From: Peptidiphaga gingivicola
Lineage (GTDB): Bacteria > Actinomycetota > Actinomycetes > Actinomycetales > Actinomycetaceae
DNA length: 64,000 nucleotides
NCBI RefSeq assembly: GCF_001652275.1
Contig: NZ_LVZK01000001.1
Location: 1,736,001 to 1,800,000, forward strand
Direction of reading: 5' to 3'
A model generated the notes under the pieces. It made no database searches. It was not told the DNA's origin and was given only the letters and a program-made list of their open reading frames with translations. The translations under genes and the position numbers were made by a program. Below are positions 18,401 through 26,596 of the stretch, piece by piece (position 1 is the stretch's first letter; the number at the start of each line of letters is the position of its first letter).

Positions 18401-20778
18401 TTCTCCCGCGCGTTCTCGTCGAGCCCGGCGCTTTCGAGCCTGGAGAGGAACGACGCCGATACGTGCGGCTCGCTTCGCACGCCCGCCGACGATTCGGGAT
18501 TGGCGGCGGGGCGCCGGCCTCCTGCGGCCTCCGGGCCCGACGCAAGTTCCAGGCTCGCCTCGGCCTCGCGGAGGAATGCGCCCTTCGCCGCGCCCGCGGA
18601 GGCCGGCCGCCCAGGCCCTTCGCCCCGCCAAAAGGGCAGGCGCGAACTTCGCCCGCTGACGTGGTCGACGATGACGCGGTCGCCTGTGATCTCGCGAATC
18701 TGCCAGCTCGACGTGCCCAGCGTGACGACGTCGCCGACCCTGCTCTCGTAGACCATCTCCTCGTCGAGCTCGCCGACGCGGCGCCGCCCCGCCTCCTCGG
18801 CGCCCTCGGGAAGGACCACGGGGAACATGCCTCGGTCGGGAATCGTGCCGGAAAAGGAGACGGCGAGCCGCTGCGCTCCGGGACGGGCGCGCAAAACGCC
18901 CGCCTCGCGGTCCCACACGATTCGGGGCGAGAAGTCGGCGAGGTCGGCGGAGGCGTAGGCGCCGGAGAGCAGCTCGAGGACGGAGTCAAAGGACTCCCTC
19001 GGCAAAGCGGCGTAGGGGGCGGCGCGGCGCACCGTCTCGAACCAGCGGTCGGCGGGCGTCTCCTCGACGCTCACTGCGGCAACGGTTTGCTGGGCAAGCA
19101 CATCCAGCGCGTTCGCGACTAGCTCGGTCTCCTCGATCGCTCCGGTCCGCATGCCCTCGGCCGCGACGGCGGCGTCGACGAGATGCGTCCGCTCCACGGG
19201 GTAGATCGCTCCGCGCGACCGCCCGCCGACGGCGTGGTTGGCCCGGCCGATGCGCTGAAGGCCGCTTGCCACCGAAGGCGGGGGCGCGACCTGGAGGACG
19301 AGGTCGATGGAGCCCATGTCGATGCCGAGCTCGAGCGACGCCGTCGCCACCACGCAGCGCAGGCTGCCCGATTTCAGCTCGTTTTCGACGGCCAGCCTCT
19401 GCTCCTTGGAGACCGACCCGTGGTGGGCCTTGGCGATGACGGGCGCCTCCGGGGACGGCGTCGAATAGTTCGAGTCGCCGCTCCCCCATGACTGCCGATG
19501 CGCTCCCGCCCCGGCTGGCAAGCCCTTTCGGCCCGCACCCGGACGGCCCCGCGTTTGCCGGTGAGCCTCGACGGATTCGACCGATCCGACAGCGGCCACA
19601 GACCCGGCGAATCCGTCGGCTGCGGCTTCGGATCCTTCCGCTCCCCCGAAGCGATTCGCGTACTCCTCGTTCAGGTGCGCCGTCAGCCTTTCGCATGCTC
19701 CCCGCGAGTTGACGAAAACCACCGTCGTCCGGTGCCGAAGAACGTGGTCGAGAATGGCCCGCTCGATGTGCGGCCACATCGAAACGACCATTTGCCCGGC
19801 GACGGAGACGGGTGGAATGGCGGCCATGTCGGCAACGGGCACGCTGACCGCGACGTCGGGGCTCGCGGCAGAGTCGGCCTCGACGATCGTGACGGGACGC
19901 GATCCTCCGAGGAAGTCGGCCACCGTCCTGGCCGGCGAAACGGTGGCGGACAGGCCGATTCGCTGGGCGGGCTCCTCCAACAGCCCGTCGAGGCGCTCGA
20001 GGGACAGCGCCAGGTGGGTTCCGCGCTTGCTCCCCGCAAGGGAATGGATCTCGTCGACGATGACGGTCGAGACGGCGCCAAGGGTCTTCCTCGCCTCGCT
20101 CGTGAGCATAAGGTAGAGGGATTCGGGCGTAGTGATGAGGATGTCGGGCGGATTGACGCGGAGGCGACGCCGCTCCTTCGCGGGCGTGTCGCCTGTCCGC
20201 ATGCCCACGCTCGTCCGCGGCCCTTGAAGGGCCGCGTCTATTGCCCGCGTCTCCTCCACCGGATTCGTTCGGGTATTTCCGCTCACGGGGGCGGCGGCTG
20301 CGCCGATGCCGAATTCGCCTCCAGACTCTCCAGGTTCGCCGGGCTCCCGGACGAGCCCAGGCCCTTCGGCGACGCCGAGTTCACACGCGGGTTCTGCGCT
20401 CTCCCCGCGATCGTCGAGCTCGCCGGACTCCCGAAGGCCCCGCGCGGCGCGTTCGACGCCGGCCAGCGGCCGCCGCAGATTGCGTTCGACGTCGGCCGCC
20501 AAAGCCTTGAGCGGCGAGACGTAGAGGACGCGCACGCCCTTGGCCTCGCGGTCTTCGGCCGAGCGGCGCATGAGCCGGTCGATCGCGCTGAAGAAGGCGG
20601 CGAGCGTCTTTCCCGAACCGGTGGGCGCGACGACGAGGGCGTTCTCTCCCCTGCCTATCGCCGCCCATGCGCGCTCCTGAACGGAGGTAGGCCCGCTCGG
20701 AAAGGCGGAGAGGAACCACGAGCGCGAGGCCCGTGAGAAGCCTGAGAAAGCTGGAAAGCTGGAAAAGTCTGACGGCAT
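15454..20778 (-). CDS. lhr: Large DNA helicase-related protein Lhr
   Basis: A 1774-residue SF2 helicase; actinobacterial Lhr is usually about 1500. Walker A APTGSGKT (about 51-58) and DEIH (VIVDEIHSL) sit in an N-terminal helicase core (to about 830), with the motif VI region QRIGRANHAVGG. A winged-helix module and the long Lhr C-terminal domain follow. Lhr unwinds RNA:DNA and DNA duplexes and is tied to DNA repair in mycobacteria. The excess length comes from inserts: an acidic Gly/Glu-rich stretch at about 115-195 between helicase motifs, one near 380-440, and a linker at about 1366-1394 made of a 14-residue tandem repeat. No neighbour is in operon with it except possibly the DUF5360 gene upstream, 6 nt away. 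Confidence 0.93.
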   Translation of the reverse strand: MPSDFSSFPAFSGFSRASRSWFLSAFPSGPTSVQERAWAAIGRGENALVVAPTGSGKTLAAFFSAIDRLMRRSAEDREAKGVRVLYVSPLKALAADVERNLRRPLAGVERAARGLRESGELDDRGESAEPACELGVAEGPGLVREPGEPGESGGEFGIGAAAAPVSGNTRTNPVEETRAIDAALQGPRTSVGMRTGDTPAKERRRLRVNPPDILITTPESLYLMLTSEARKTLGAVSTVIVDEIHSLAGSKRGTHLALSLERLDGLLEEPAQRIGLSATVSPARTVADFLGGSRPVTIVEADSAASPDVAVSVPVADMAAIPPVSVAGQMVVSMWPHIERAILDHVLRHRTTVVFVNSRGACERLTAHLNEEYANRFGGAEGSEAAADGFAGSVAAVGSVESVEAHRQTRGRPGAGRKGLPAGAGAHRQSWGSGDSNYSTPSPEAPVIAKAHHGSVSKEQRLAVENELKSGSLRCVVATASLELGIDMGSIDLVLQVAPPPSVASGLQRIGRANHAVGGRSRGAIYPVERTHLVDAAVAAEGMRTGAIEETELVANALDVLAQQTVAAVSVEETPADRWFETVRRAAPYAALPRESFDSVLELLSGAYASADLADFSPRIVWDREAGVLRARPGAQRLAVSFSGTIPDRGMFPVVLPEGAEEAGRRRVGELDEEMVYESRVGDVVTLGTSSWQIREITGDRVIVDHVSGRSSRLPFWRGEGPGRPASAGAAKGAFLREAEASLELASGPEAAGGRRPAANPESSAGVRSEPHVSASFLSRLESAGLDENARENLVSLLLEQKAATGAIPSDETLVLERCRDENGSWRFVLHSPMGRRVHEPWAMAIRERIRRVAKIEPQVFASDDGVAFQLPATIGRPPGAELVVFDAEELRRLVTSRIGGTALFAARFRECAARALLTPSSRPGRRTPLWLQRLRAGQLLEASRQFRNFPVSVEAARECLQDVYDLPALAGLMERIEARFVRIVEAETASPSPFARPLLFGYTGAFLYQEDLPRAERRAHLLSLDPEAIASLVGDGGVGQVLDESVLAEVEAELQRLAPGRRVRRDAEAVADLLRRLGPLTLEGVAARSVGACDDAPPAQEKGDSAAREDAADAADSSQADEKQPRQESESRFPRVGEGSAWDGQEEAAASEAVRSLLEELAQSRRVVSVRLGGRECWAGAEDAPALRLALGVDVPEWAAEPGGLPRTSAVSRSPLEDLLLRCARTRARITAADAATEFGIGRATAAEALESLAESGSLMRIDDAHWMEASVFARVRNRSLARARAAIEPVRPAALHRLVLERAGIDRPGRGIDALAEAISLMEGVWLPASLWESVVFPARVADYSPGMLDELILSGDVLWQARSGGESGRASSEASRTGKESGRLANDASQTGGAPVGEIAFFPTDSPLAPVAGAAVSADDVGWEDLWKLAREGAATALSFEPVRACLQPRTAAPKKRRVTSRRSRRYAAFAAARALSTEAQGIDSGGPAQGTQPGNSQLRQPSPGSGAAAGAERLEAAMLQTTWRRLSPPRVSAEEAAVAMVESLLDRYGVVSRDIALAAGVPGGMASLTPVLRRMEDAGAVLRGTFVRGLGPVQYAERGTLDALRSFADSPSDADVRAVVEGDSEPAAAVLDLRDPACLMGRGVPWPDPALPSQIGERLAAAPSVGLPDPSRRPGSAVVLVDGEPALYAPENMKALVSYTPETAAFRSALRALTESLRRAAARDPGIAARKRTVVESVNGVSALERAMGDALAEAGLARDPRGMRFAVGP
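16597..16680 (-). repeat. 42-bp in-frame tandem repeat inside lhr
   Basis: Two 42-bp units (16597-16638 and 16639-16680) each encode 14 residues, GESGRASSEASRTG and KESGRLANDASQTG. They lie in a disordered linker of Lhr between conserved C-terminal segments, which suggests recent slippage duplication. Confidence 0.75.
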
Positions 20779-20784
20779 GGCCCG

Positions 20785-21210
20785 CTAGGCCTTCCTGCCG
20801 CAGACCTTGCCGATCGACATTTCCAGAAAGCCGACGACGGGGGCGAGGACGAGCGCAGCGTTTGGAAGCCACCACCAGAGGTTGAAGTCGCCGTAGTACG
20901 ACCAGAACGAGAGGGCCATGAATCCGGCGCAGAAGGTGAGCGTCAGGCCGACGGTCACAACCAGCTCGCCCGCCGCACGGCCCTTGCGCACGAGATACAC
21001 GCCGAGAAAGCCCAGAAGCGCAGCCGAAACGTCGAGCGGGAAGAATGACCAGTTCCACGCCTGCATGATCGGGTTGGAGTAGTCTCTGAAGCGCTGCTCC
21101 TTGGGTATGAGGTCGAGGAAGACGGCCGTCCAATACAGCAACAATCCCGCGTCGACGGCCAAAAGAAGCGGCTTGCCGACTCTCATGCGCCCCTCGCGAT
21201 CGTCGTCCAT
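20785..21210 (-). CDS. DUF5360 (YvaD-like) membrane protein
   Basis: A 141-residue protein with four hydrophobic segments. The family pattern is clear: an initial helix (LLLAVDAGLLLYWTAVF), then RDYSNPIMQAWNWSFFPLD, a second helix, and YYGDFNLWWWLPN, as in B. subtilis YvaD. Function is unknown. The frame is open upstream to 21495, but the ATG at 21210 has CCTCCTT (AAGGAGG on this strand) 10 nt upstream and gives the family length. Its stop is 6 nt before lhr. A tandem 15-bp repeat lies 76-105 nt upstream of the start. Confidence 0.8.
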   Translation of the reverse strand: MDDDREGRMRVGKPLLLAVDAGLLLYWTAVFLDLIPKEQRFRDYSNPIMQAWNWSFFPLDVSAALLGFLGVYLVRKGRAAGELVVTVGLTLTFCAGFMALSFWSYYGDFNLWWWLPNAALVLAPVVGFLEMSIGKVCGRKA

Positions 21211-21285
21211 GTGGCTGTGGCCTCCTTGCTGGTTTGTCCGTTTTCGCCGCGGCGGCACTCTGCGCCGGTTTGCGGGTCGCTCTAC

Positions 21286-21315
21286 GTCTACCACATGTTT
21301 GTCTACCACATGTTT
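21286..21315. repeat. Perfect 15-bp tandem repeat upstream of DUF5360 gene
   Basis: GTCTACCACATGTTT occurs twice head-to-tail (21286-21300, 21301-21315), each copy with the palindrome ACATGT. The position, 76-105 nt upstream of the DUF5360 start, would suit an operator, but this is inference. Confidence 0.7.
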
Positions 21316-21676
21316 GCCAGATTCGGACGGGCTGCCTGGCGGACTCGGGCGCGTCGTCCGCGGCGCCGGGCACCCACTGTTCGAGCCGCGTGCCCTCTGC
21401 TTCGAGGACGAACTTCTGGGAACGGAAACTCGTGTCAGCCGTGCGTATATCCCCCGAATCGCCCATAGCGGAACAATGAGTGCGTCGCGCCGCAAATCGA
21501 TACACTTTTATCTCGGATCGGCACCCCACAACACTTTGCGCCATTGTCCCGCCCAGGGACGACGACGCGGAGCTTTCCCGCGGCAAGAGACATCGAAAGC
21601 TTTAGGAAATGTCGGAAGCGTCCCAAGTGGCGGAGATGCAGCTTTCGGAGGTTCCGAGCACAACAACGTCGAGAGA

Positions 21677-21695
21677 CCGGATCAAAAGTATCCGG
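21677..21695. promoter_or_regulatory. Inverted repeat upstream of SDR gene (operator candidate)
   Basis: CCGGAT and ATCCGG flank a 7-nt spacer, 40-58 nt upstream of the SDR start. The size and spacing fit a dimeric repressor site; the regulator is unknown. Confidence 0.35.
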
Positions 21696-21734
21696 CAATG
21701 ATCCAAACGATCAAAACTACATGAAAGGAAGACG

Positions 21735-22634
21735 ATGGCGAAGATACCCCCGGCGGTCAAAGCCGTAGACAAGAAGGCGATCCTCATCACCGGCGCAAGC
21801 AGCGGCATGGGGTTCGAGGCGGCGAAAGAGCTGGCCTCGCAGGGCCATTCCGTCTACGGCGCAGCCAGGCGCGTCGAAAGGATGGCGCAGCTCACCGAAT
21901 ATGGCGTGCACACCATCGAGCTTGACGTCACCGACGAGGAGGCGTGCAAGGACGCCGTCGGGCGGGTCGTCGCCGAACGCGGGCGCATCGACGTGCTGGT
22001 GAACAACGCGGGCTACGGGTCCTACGGAGCGATCGAAGACGTCGAGATCGACGAGGCGCGCCGCCAGTTCGACGTCAACGTCTTCGGCCTCGCCGCTCTG
22101 ACGAAGGCCGCCCTCCCCCATATGCGCGAAAGGCGGTCGGGCACGATCGTCAACGTCTCGAGCATGGGCGGGCGGCTCGTCAGCTTCATGGGAGGCTGGT
22201 ACCACGCCACGAAGTACGCGGTGGAGGCCCTTTCTGACGCGTTGCGCATGGAGGCGGCCGAGTTCGGCATTGACGTCGTGCTCATCGAGCCCGGCGGAAT
22301 CAAAACCGAATGGGCCGACATTGCCGCCGACCACCTCGCCGAGTCCTCGAAGGGCGGGGCGTATGAGCAAACGGCCGTCAAGACGGCGGAAGGCATGCGC
22401 CGCCAGTATTCGGGCAAGATGATGTCCGACCCCGACGTCGTGGTGCGAGCGATTTCGCGGGCCGTCAACGCGAAACGGCCCCGGCCCCGCTACCTCGTCG
22501 GCTTCGGCGCCAAGCCTTTGGTCGCAGCCCATGCGATGCTGCCCACGAGGGCCTTCGACTGGGTGATGAAAAGGGCCGTCTTCGCCCCAAGCCGGCGGAA
22601 GCCACGGCGCTCGCAACAGTGTCGGCCGCGGTAG
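21735..22634 (+). CDS. SDR-family NAD(P)-dependent oxidoreductase
   Basis: A 299-residue classical short-chain dehydrogenase. The nucleotide-binding motif TGASSGMG is at 19-26, NNAG at 90-93, and the catalytic S142/S143, Y156 and K160 are all present (VSSMGG, WYHATK). About 40 extra C-terminal residues carry a Lys/Arg-rich end. The substrate is not predictable. GAAAGGAAG is a good RBS upstream of the ATG. A DUF1304 gene follows in the same direction after 205 nt. Confidence 0.9.
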   Translation: MAKIPPAVKAVDKKAILITGASSGMGFEAAKELASQGHSVYGAARRVERMAQLTEYGVHTIELDVTDEEACKDAVGRVVAERGRIDVLVNNAGYGSYGAIEDVEIDEARRQFDVNVFGLAALTKAALPHMRERRSGTIVNVSSMGGRLVSFMGGWYHATKYAVEALSDALRMEAAEFGIDVVLIEPGGIKTEWADIAADHLAESSKGGAYEQTAVKTAEGMRRQYSGKMMSDPDVVVRAISRAVNAKRPRPRYLVGFGAKPLVAAHAMLPTRAFDWVMKRAVFAPSRRKPRRSQQCRPR

Positions 22635-22839
22635 CCGTTGCGGCTTGACAGTTATGAGGGCACGCCCCTGCGTGAAAGCGCCCGTTTGCGCCCGTGAAAG
22701 CAGGCCGAGCGGGCGCTTCTCGGGCCGTCGGGCTTTGCGCTCGCCGGTTGTCTGCCCGCGCTCGTCGGCTGCCGACTTCTCCAACAATCAAGCCCGCCAA
22801 CAGTCAAACTCACCGACCGTCAACTGAAGGAGGCGCCCC

Positions 22840-23229
22840 ATGATCGTCGCAGGGCTCATTTTCGCCGCCGTCGCCGCGTTCATTCATATTTATATTTTCT
22901 ATCTGGAGTCGATCGCCTGGGAGAGCGAGCGGGCGCGGGCCGCATTCGGCACGGGCTCCGTCGAGGAGGCGCGGACGACGAAGTTCATGGCCTTCAACCA
23001 GGGCTTCTACAACCTGTTCCTGGCGCTGCTGGCAATCGTCGGAATCGCCGCGTGGGCTGCCGGGGCGAGCGCCGTCGGGCTGACGCTGGCCTTCGCGGGC
23101 ACCGGTTCGATGCTGGCCGCCGCGGCAGTCCTTTTCATCGCCTCCGCTCCGCACAGGGGTGCCGCCGTCAAGCAGGGCGCGTTCCCTCTGCTGGCCGTAG
23201 GATCCCTCGGTTTGGGCCTCATGCTCTAG
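22840..23229 (+). CDS. DUF1304 membrane protein
   Basis: A 129-residue protein with four predicted membrane helices and the DUF1304 pattern: an initial helix with FIHIYIFYLES, then EEARTTKFMAFNQGFYNLFLAL and later helices ending LGLGLML. Family function is unknown. AAGGAGG precedes the ATG by 6-8 nt. The 205-nt spacer before it contains no gene but two CGTGAAAGC words 21 nt apart. It lies between an SDR and a TetR regulator, so a small redox or detoxification module is possible. Confidence 0.85.
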   Translation: MIVAGLIFAAVAAFIHIYIFYLESIAWESERARAAFGTGSVEEARTTKFMAFNQGFYNLFLALLAIVGIAAWAAGASAVGLTLAFAGTGSMLAAAAVLFIASAPHRGAAVKQGAFPLLAVGSLGLGLML

Positions 23230-23467
23230 GCTTCGGCCCAGTACTCTAGCAGGATGGGCACCTTTACCCGTCGGTGCCTATGACCGTCGCCCGGGGAGTC
23301 TATTTCGCCCGTGTCAATTGGAATCGTTCGCGAAAAGCGCCGCGGCTCTATCGGCTGAAAACCGCCGGAATTCCCGCTGCACGTCGATTGAAAACGCCAC
23401 TGTATCAGCTTGCGTTCGGAGGCTGTCTGCGTCGTTTCGGCCTACTCTGCTGCCGCATCGCCCTTGT

Positions 23468-23473
23468 TAAACT
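23468..23473 (+). promoter_or_regulatory. -10 element of a probable leaderless promoter (TetR gene)
   Basis: TAAACT ends 6 nt before the ATG at 23480, with no RBS between. Confidence 0.45.
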
Positions 23474-23479
23474 CTTGCC

Positions 23480-24304
23480 ATGCCCACCACGCGAATCAAC
23501 GACAGGGAGACAGAGCGCAAGATGCTCGACGTCGCCGTTTCGCTGATTCACCAACAGGGCATTTCCGCGGAGCTCGACGACCTCGCCTTCGAACAGATCG
23601 TCCAGGAGGCCGGTGTGCCGCGCGATTCGGCGTATCGGCGCTGGCCCAAACTCCACGAGTTCTACGGCGAGGTGCTGCTCGAGCTCGCCAGCGGCACCAC
23701 CCTTCCGGTCACAGAGTCGGCCATCGCCGAGCCCGCAGGCGCGATCGTCCTCGATCGCATCGAGCACCTGGGAACGGCCCAGGGGCGGCGCAACGTCGTC
23801 GTCGAAATGTTCCGCGTGGCGATCGGCGCCGACTACGATTCGATCGTCGCCTCCCCGGAGTGGAACACGTTCGCGGCCCTCGTCGCCTGCCACCAGGGGA
23901 TCGCCGACGACGGCATTCGCGACGCCGTCGCGGCCGAGCTCGCCGCGACCGAGGACCGATACGTGCTGGCCCGCGCCCGCGTGTACGCCCAGCTCTCGGC
24001 GATCCTCGGCTACCGCCTCGTTCCCCCTCTGGCCGGCCCCGACGGCTTCGAGCTCATGAGCCGGGCGGCCGGGGCCGCGATCATGGGCCTCGTGGCAAAG
24101 ATAGGCCTAGGAGGGCCGGCCTACGAGTCTCCGCGTTACCTGCGCGCATTCGGCAGCACCGACGTCGCCGAATGGAAGCCCTCCGTCTACATCATGGCCT
24201 CAACGATCTTCAGCTTCATCGAGCCCGACCCTCGCACGCGCTGGTCGCGGGCGCGGGTCGAGGACCTCGTCATGGCGATCGCGCAATTCGCCTCGCGCAA
24301 GTAA
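23480..24304 (+). CDS. TetR-family-like transcriptional regulator
   Basis: A 274-residue protein whose first about 55 residues form a TetR-type helix-turn-helix: ERKMLDVAVSLIHQQGI, then FEQIVQEAGVPRDSAYRRWP with the Y-R-x-W/F signature. The rest is a long, poorly conserved all-helical ligand domain; the length exceeds the usual about 200 residues. The ligand is unknown. It is monocistronic and follows the SDR and DUF1304 genes in the same direction, so it might regulate them or the palindrome-controlled gene at 25098; neither is shown by the sequence. Confidence 0.8.
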   Translation: MPTTRINDRETERKMLDVAVSLIHQQGISAELDDLAFEQIVQEAGVPRDSAYRRWPKLHEFYGEVLLELASGTTLPVTESAIAEPAGAIVLDRIEHLGTAQGRRNVVVEMFRVAIGADYDSIVASPEWNTFAALVACHQGIADDGIRDAVAAELAATEDRYVLARARVYAQLSAILGYRLVPPLAGPDGFELMSRAAGAAIMGLVAKIGLGGPAYESPRYLRAFGSTDVAEWKPSVYIMASTIFSFIEPDPRTRWSRARVEDLVMAIAQFASRK

Positions 24305-24431
24305 TTCGTTTCACCGGCAGTCACATCACCGGCAGCGGCCGAAGTCAAAACGGAAGGTTTGGACGCGGCGGAGTTCGACGTCGGGCCGTTCCCGCGCCGC
24401 CTCCCCTACTTGTTGACCCCGCCAGCTTCCT

Positions 24432-24911
24432 TTAGCGGAAGAGCCGCCGGAGCAGGCGCACCCGCAGGGGCCATTTCGCGGGGCGGGCGAGCGTTCCCGT
24501 CGCCTCGCGTTCGGCGTTGTCGAACATGTCCTCGACGACGGCGTCGTGAAGAGGTTCGACTGCCAAAGGAAAAAGCAGCCGCATGCGGCCGCGGGCACGC
24601 CCGACGAGCACGTGCCTCATGCGGCAGCGGCCGTCTGAAAGCTCATCTAGGCTCAGCTCGTGCGCGCCGTCGATCCCCGTGGCGGGGTCGAAGGCGAAAC
24701 GCACCCTCGCGCCGGGCTCGTACTCGGCCACGTGATAGCGGATGGCCCCGTGGCCTCCGGCGCCGCCTTCGGAGACCGGTCGGTCCAGCACCATGGGCGG
24801 CCAGTTTTGCGCAGGCCAGAGGCGATCGCCCTTTTGGCCCAGCCCGTCAAGCAAGGCGTCCAGCCGCTCGATCGGCGCATCGACGACGCGTTCGTGGACG
24901 TTGCGAATCAT
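24432..24911 (-). CDS. SRPBCC (START/polyketide-cyclase-like) family protein
   Basis: A 159-residue protein beginning IRNVHERVVDAPIERL, typical of SRPBCC proteins, followed by alternating strand segments (HGAIRYHVAEYEPGARVRFAFD, HELSLDELSDGRCRMRHVLVG) and a long C-terminal helix. These proteins bind hydrophobic ligands; the ligand cannot be read here. GAGAAGCGAGGAAACA is the RBS region before the ATG. It stands alone, convergent with the TetR gene. Confidence 0.75.
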   Translation of the reverse strand: MIRNVHERVVDAPIERLDALLDGLGQKGDRLWPAQNWPPMVLDRPVSEGGAGGHGAIRYHVAEYEPGARVRFAFDPATGIDGAHELSLDELSDGRCRMRHVLVGRARGRMRLLFPLAVEPLHDAVVEDMFDNAEREATGTLARPAKWPLRVRLLRRLFR

Positions 24912-25011
24912 TGTTTCCTCGCTTCTCTCAAGGTTATTGTAAACTCATTCTAAAACCCTGAGGGCGGCGAGTGCGAAACAGCGGCGCACGGCAGGATGTA
25001 TGCCTGCCGAG

Positions 25012-25096
25012 CGCCGCCTGGCCACACCGAGCTTTGCCGGGCGGCAAACCCAGGCGCGGCCGTTCGGGGAACGCCGCCTGGGCGCGCCGAGCTATG
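25012..25096. repeat. Direct repeat with 60-bp period after the FMN dehydrogenase gene
   Basis: CGCCGCCTGGCCACACCGAG begins at 25012 and CGCCGCCTGGGCGCGCCGAG at 25072; similarity continues through AGCTWTGC (25 bp, four differences). The period is exactly 60 bp. A nearby hairpin CGGCAGG/CCTGCCG (24989-25009) could terminate the gene at 25098. Confidence 0.6.
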
Positions 25097-25097
25097 C

Positions 25098-26363
25098 TCA
25101 GCCGACGCTCTCCGCCGCGTGCTGTGCCAGCTTGGGAACCGGCACATAGCGCGTGAGCTGGGTGATGTGGCGGGGCTCCAGCTCCTCGATCGAGGAGACT
25201 CCCAGCAGCTTCATCGTGCGGACGAGCTCGTCGCGCAAAATGGCGATCGTCCGATCGACGCCCGCGCGGCCGCCCGCCATGAGCCCGTATAGGTAGGCGC
25301 GCCCGATGAGCGCAAAATCGGCGCCCAGGGCAACTGAGGCGACGATGTCCGCGCCGTTCATGATGCCGGTGTCCACCATCACGGCCGTGTCCTTGCCGAC
25401 CTCGCGGACCACGTGCGGCAGCAGGTGGAAGGGAACGGGAGCTCGGTCAAGCTGGCGGCCGCCGTGGTTCGACAGCAGGACGCCGTCCACTCCGGCGTCG
25501 GCGAGCCTCTTCGCGTCGGCGACGGTCTGCACCCCCTTGACGACGATCTTCCCGTCCCACATGCTTCGAATCACGGCGAGGTCGTCGTGGCTGATGGTCG
25601 GGTCCATCGCGTTGTCAAGCAGCTCTCCCACGGTTCCGCCCGTCGACTTCAGGGAGGCGAACTCGAGCTTGGGCGTCGTCAGGAAATCGAACCACCACCA
25701 CGGGCGGGGGACGGCGTCGAGCACCGTCTTCAAAGTGATCTGGGGCGGGATCGAGAAGCCGTTGCGCTTGTCCCGAAGGCGCGCGCCGGCCACCGGAGTG
25801 TCGACGGTGAACATCAGCGTGTCGAATCCCGCCTTCTTGGCGCGCTCGACGAGCGCGTAGGAGATCTCCCGCTTGCGCATGACGTAGAGCTGGAACCAGT
25901 TCCTGCCGCGGGGATTGGCGGCTTTGACGTCCTCGATCGACGTCGTTCCCAGCGTCGAGAGCGTAAAGGGGATGCCGGCCGCTCCCGCCGCGCCGGCTCC
26001 GGCGATTTCGCCCTCGGTCTGCATGAGCCGCGTGAAGCCCGTGGGGGCTATGCCGAAGGGCATCGACGACGGCCCGCCGAGGATCTCGCACGAGGTGTCG
26101 ACGTCCTCGGCCGGATGCAGGATGTCCGGATGGAACTCAATGTCCTGGAAGGCGCGGCGGGCGCGCCTGAGCGAGAGCTCACCCTCGGCCGCCCCGTCCG
26201 TGTAGTCGAAGGCGGCCTTCGGCGTGCGACGCTTGGCGATCTTCCGCAAGTCCCACACGGTGAGGGACTTGTCGAGCCGACGTTTCTTCGCGTTCAGTGT
26301 CGGAGTTTTGAAATGCAGCAGATCGAAAATCTCGCTGGGCTTCGGGAACTGACGTTTGACCAT
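25098..26363 (-). CDS. lldD: FMN-dependent alpha-hydroxy-acid dehydrogenase (L-lactate type)
   Basis: A 421-residue flavin enzyme of the FMN-dependent L-2-hydroxyacid dehydrogenase/oxidase family, which oxidises L-lactate or related acids to the 2-oxo acid. The TIM barrel begins near residue 40; conserved pieces include [20 protein letters not shown], the active-site [12 protein letters not shown] with the catalytic His, and [11 protein letters not shown]. The frame is open to 26546, but AAAGGAGAGGCC directly before the ATG at 26363 selects that start; the upstream stretch contains an operator-like palindrome. L-lactate as substrate is inferred from family similarity. Confidence 0.85.
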   Translation of the reverse strand: MVKRQFPKPSEIFDLLHFKTPTLNAKKRRLDKSLTVWDLRKIAKRRTPKAAFDYTDGAAEGELSLRRARRAFQDIEFHPDILHPAEDVDTSCEILGGPSSMPFGIAPTGFTRLMQTEGEIAGAGAAGAAGIPFTLSTLGTTSIEDVKAANPRGRNWFQLYVMRKREISYALVERAKKAGFDTLMFTVDTPVAGARLRDKRNGFSIPPQITLKTVLDAVPRPWWWFDFLTTPKLEFASLKSTGGTVGELLDNAMDPTISHDDLAVIRSMWDGKIVVKGVQTVADAKRLADAGVDGVLLSNHGGRQLDRAPVPFHLLPHVVREVGKDTAVMVDTGIMNGADIVASVALGADFALIGRAYLYGLMAGGRAGVDRTIAILRDELVRTMKLLGVSSIEELEPRHITQLTRYVPVPKLAQHAAESVG

Positions 26364-26470
26364 ATTGGCCTCTCCTTTGGGGATGTTTACAGGTCTTTTG
26401 AAACTGTTTGCCGGCCGGACATCGCTGTTCGACGTCGTTGCCTTCGACAACCCTAAGGGAACCTCCTCAT

Positions 26471-26494
26471 TTACGCAAGGAAATCCTTGCGTAA
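26471..26494. promoter_or_regulatory. Perfect palindrome upstream of the FMN dehydrogenase gene (operator candidate)
   Basis: TTACGCAAGG and CCTTGCGTAA are perfect 10-bp arms around AAAT. It lies about 108 nt upstream of the dehydrogenase start and about 100 nt upstream of the divergent ABC-F gene, just upstream of that gene's -35. It may be a binding site of a GntR- or TetR-type repressor controlling one or both genes. Confidence 0.6.
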
Positions 26495-26508
26495 AGCCAA
26501 GATCTTGC

Positions 26509-26536
26509 TTGCCATTTCTAAGTCCCTGCGTATACG
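26509..26536 (+). promoter_or_regulatory. Promoter of the ABC-F gene
   Basis: -35 TTGCCA (26509-26514), 16-nt spacer, -10 TATACG (26531-26536). An in-frame ATG at 26537 would lie between the -10 and the start point, so it cannot be the translation start. Confidence 0.55.
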
Positions 26537-26596
26537 ATGGCCGCATGGCAGGCTGACAACGAGAGACCGCGTCCCTTACCCGTTTTACAACGATCG

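Larger units (their letters stand above)
21211..21734. other. 524-nt divergent intergenic region
   Basis: No gene is supported here; frames crossing it are short or read through repeats. It contains the tandem repeat at 21286-21315, an inverted repeat at 21677-21695 and, near the right end, several GATC(A/C)AAA words. It must hold the promoters of the divergent DUF5360 and SDR genes. The composition is noticeably richer in A/T than the neighbouring genes. Confidence 0.5.

Noticed and set aside
23274-23546. Short plus-strand frame upstream of the TetR gene
   Set aside because: No RBS, overlaps the TetR start and has no family pattern; it is probably spacer.
26364-26546. N-terminal extension of the FMN dehydrogenase
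   Set aside because: It runs through the palindrome, has no family similarity, and the ATG at 26363 has a strong RBS.
26537-26596. Upstream ATG for the ABC-F protein
   Set aside because: It directly follows the -10 TATACG, so it would lie upstream of the transcript start.
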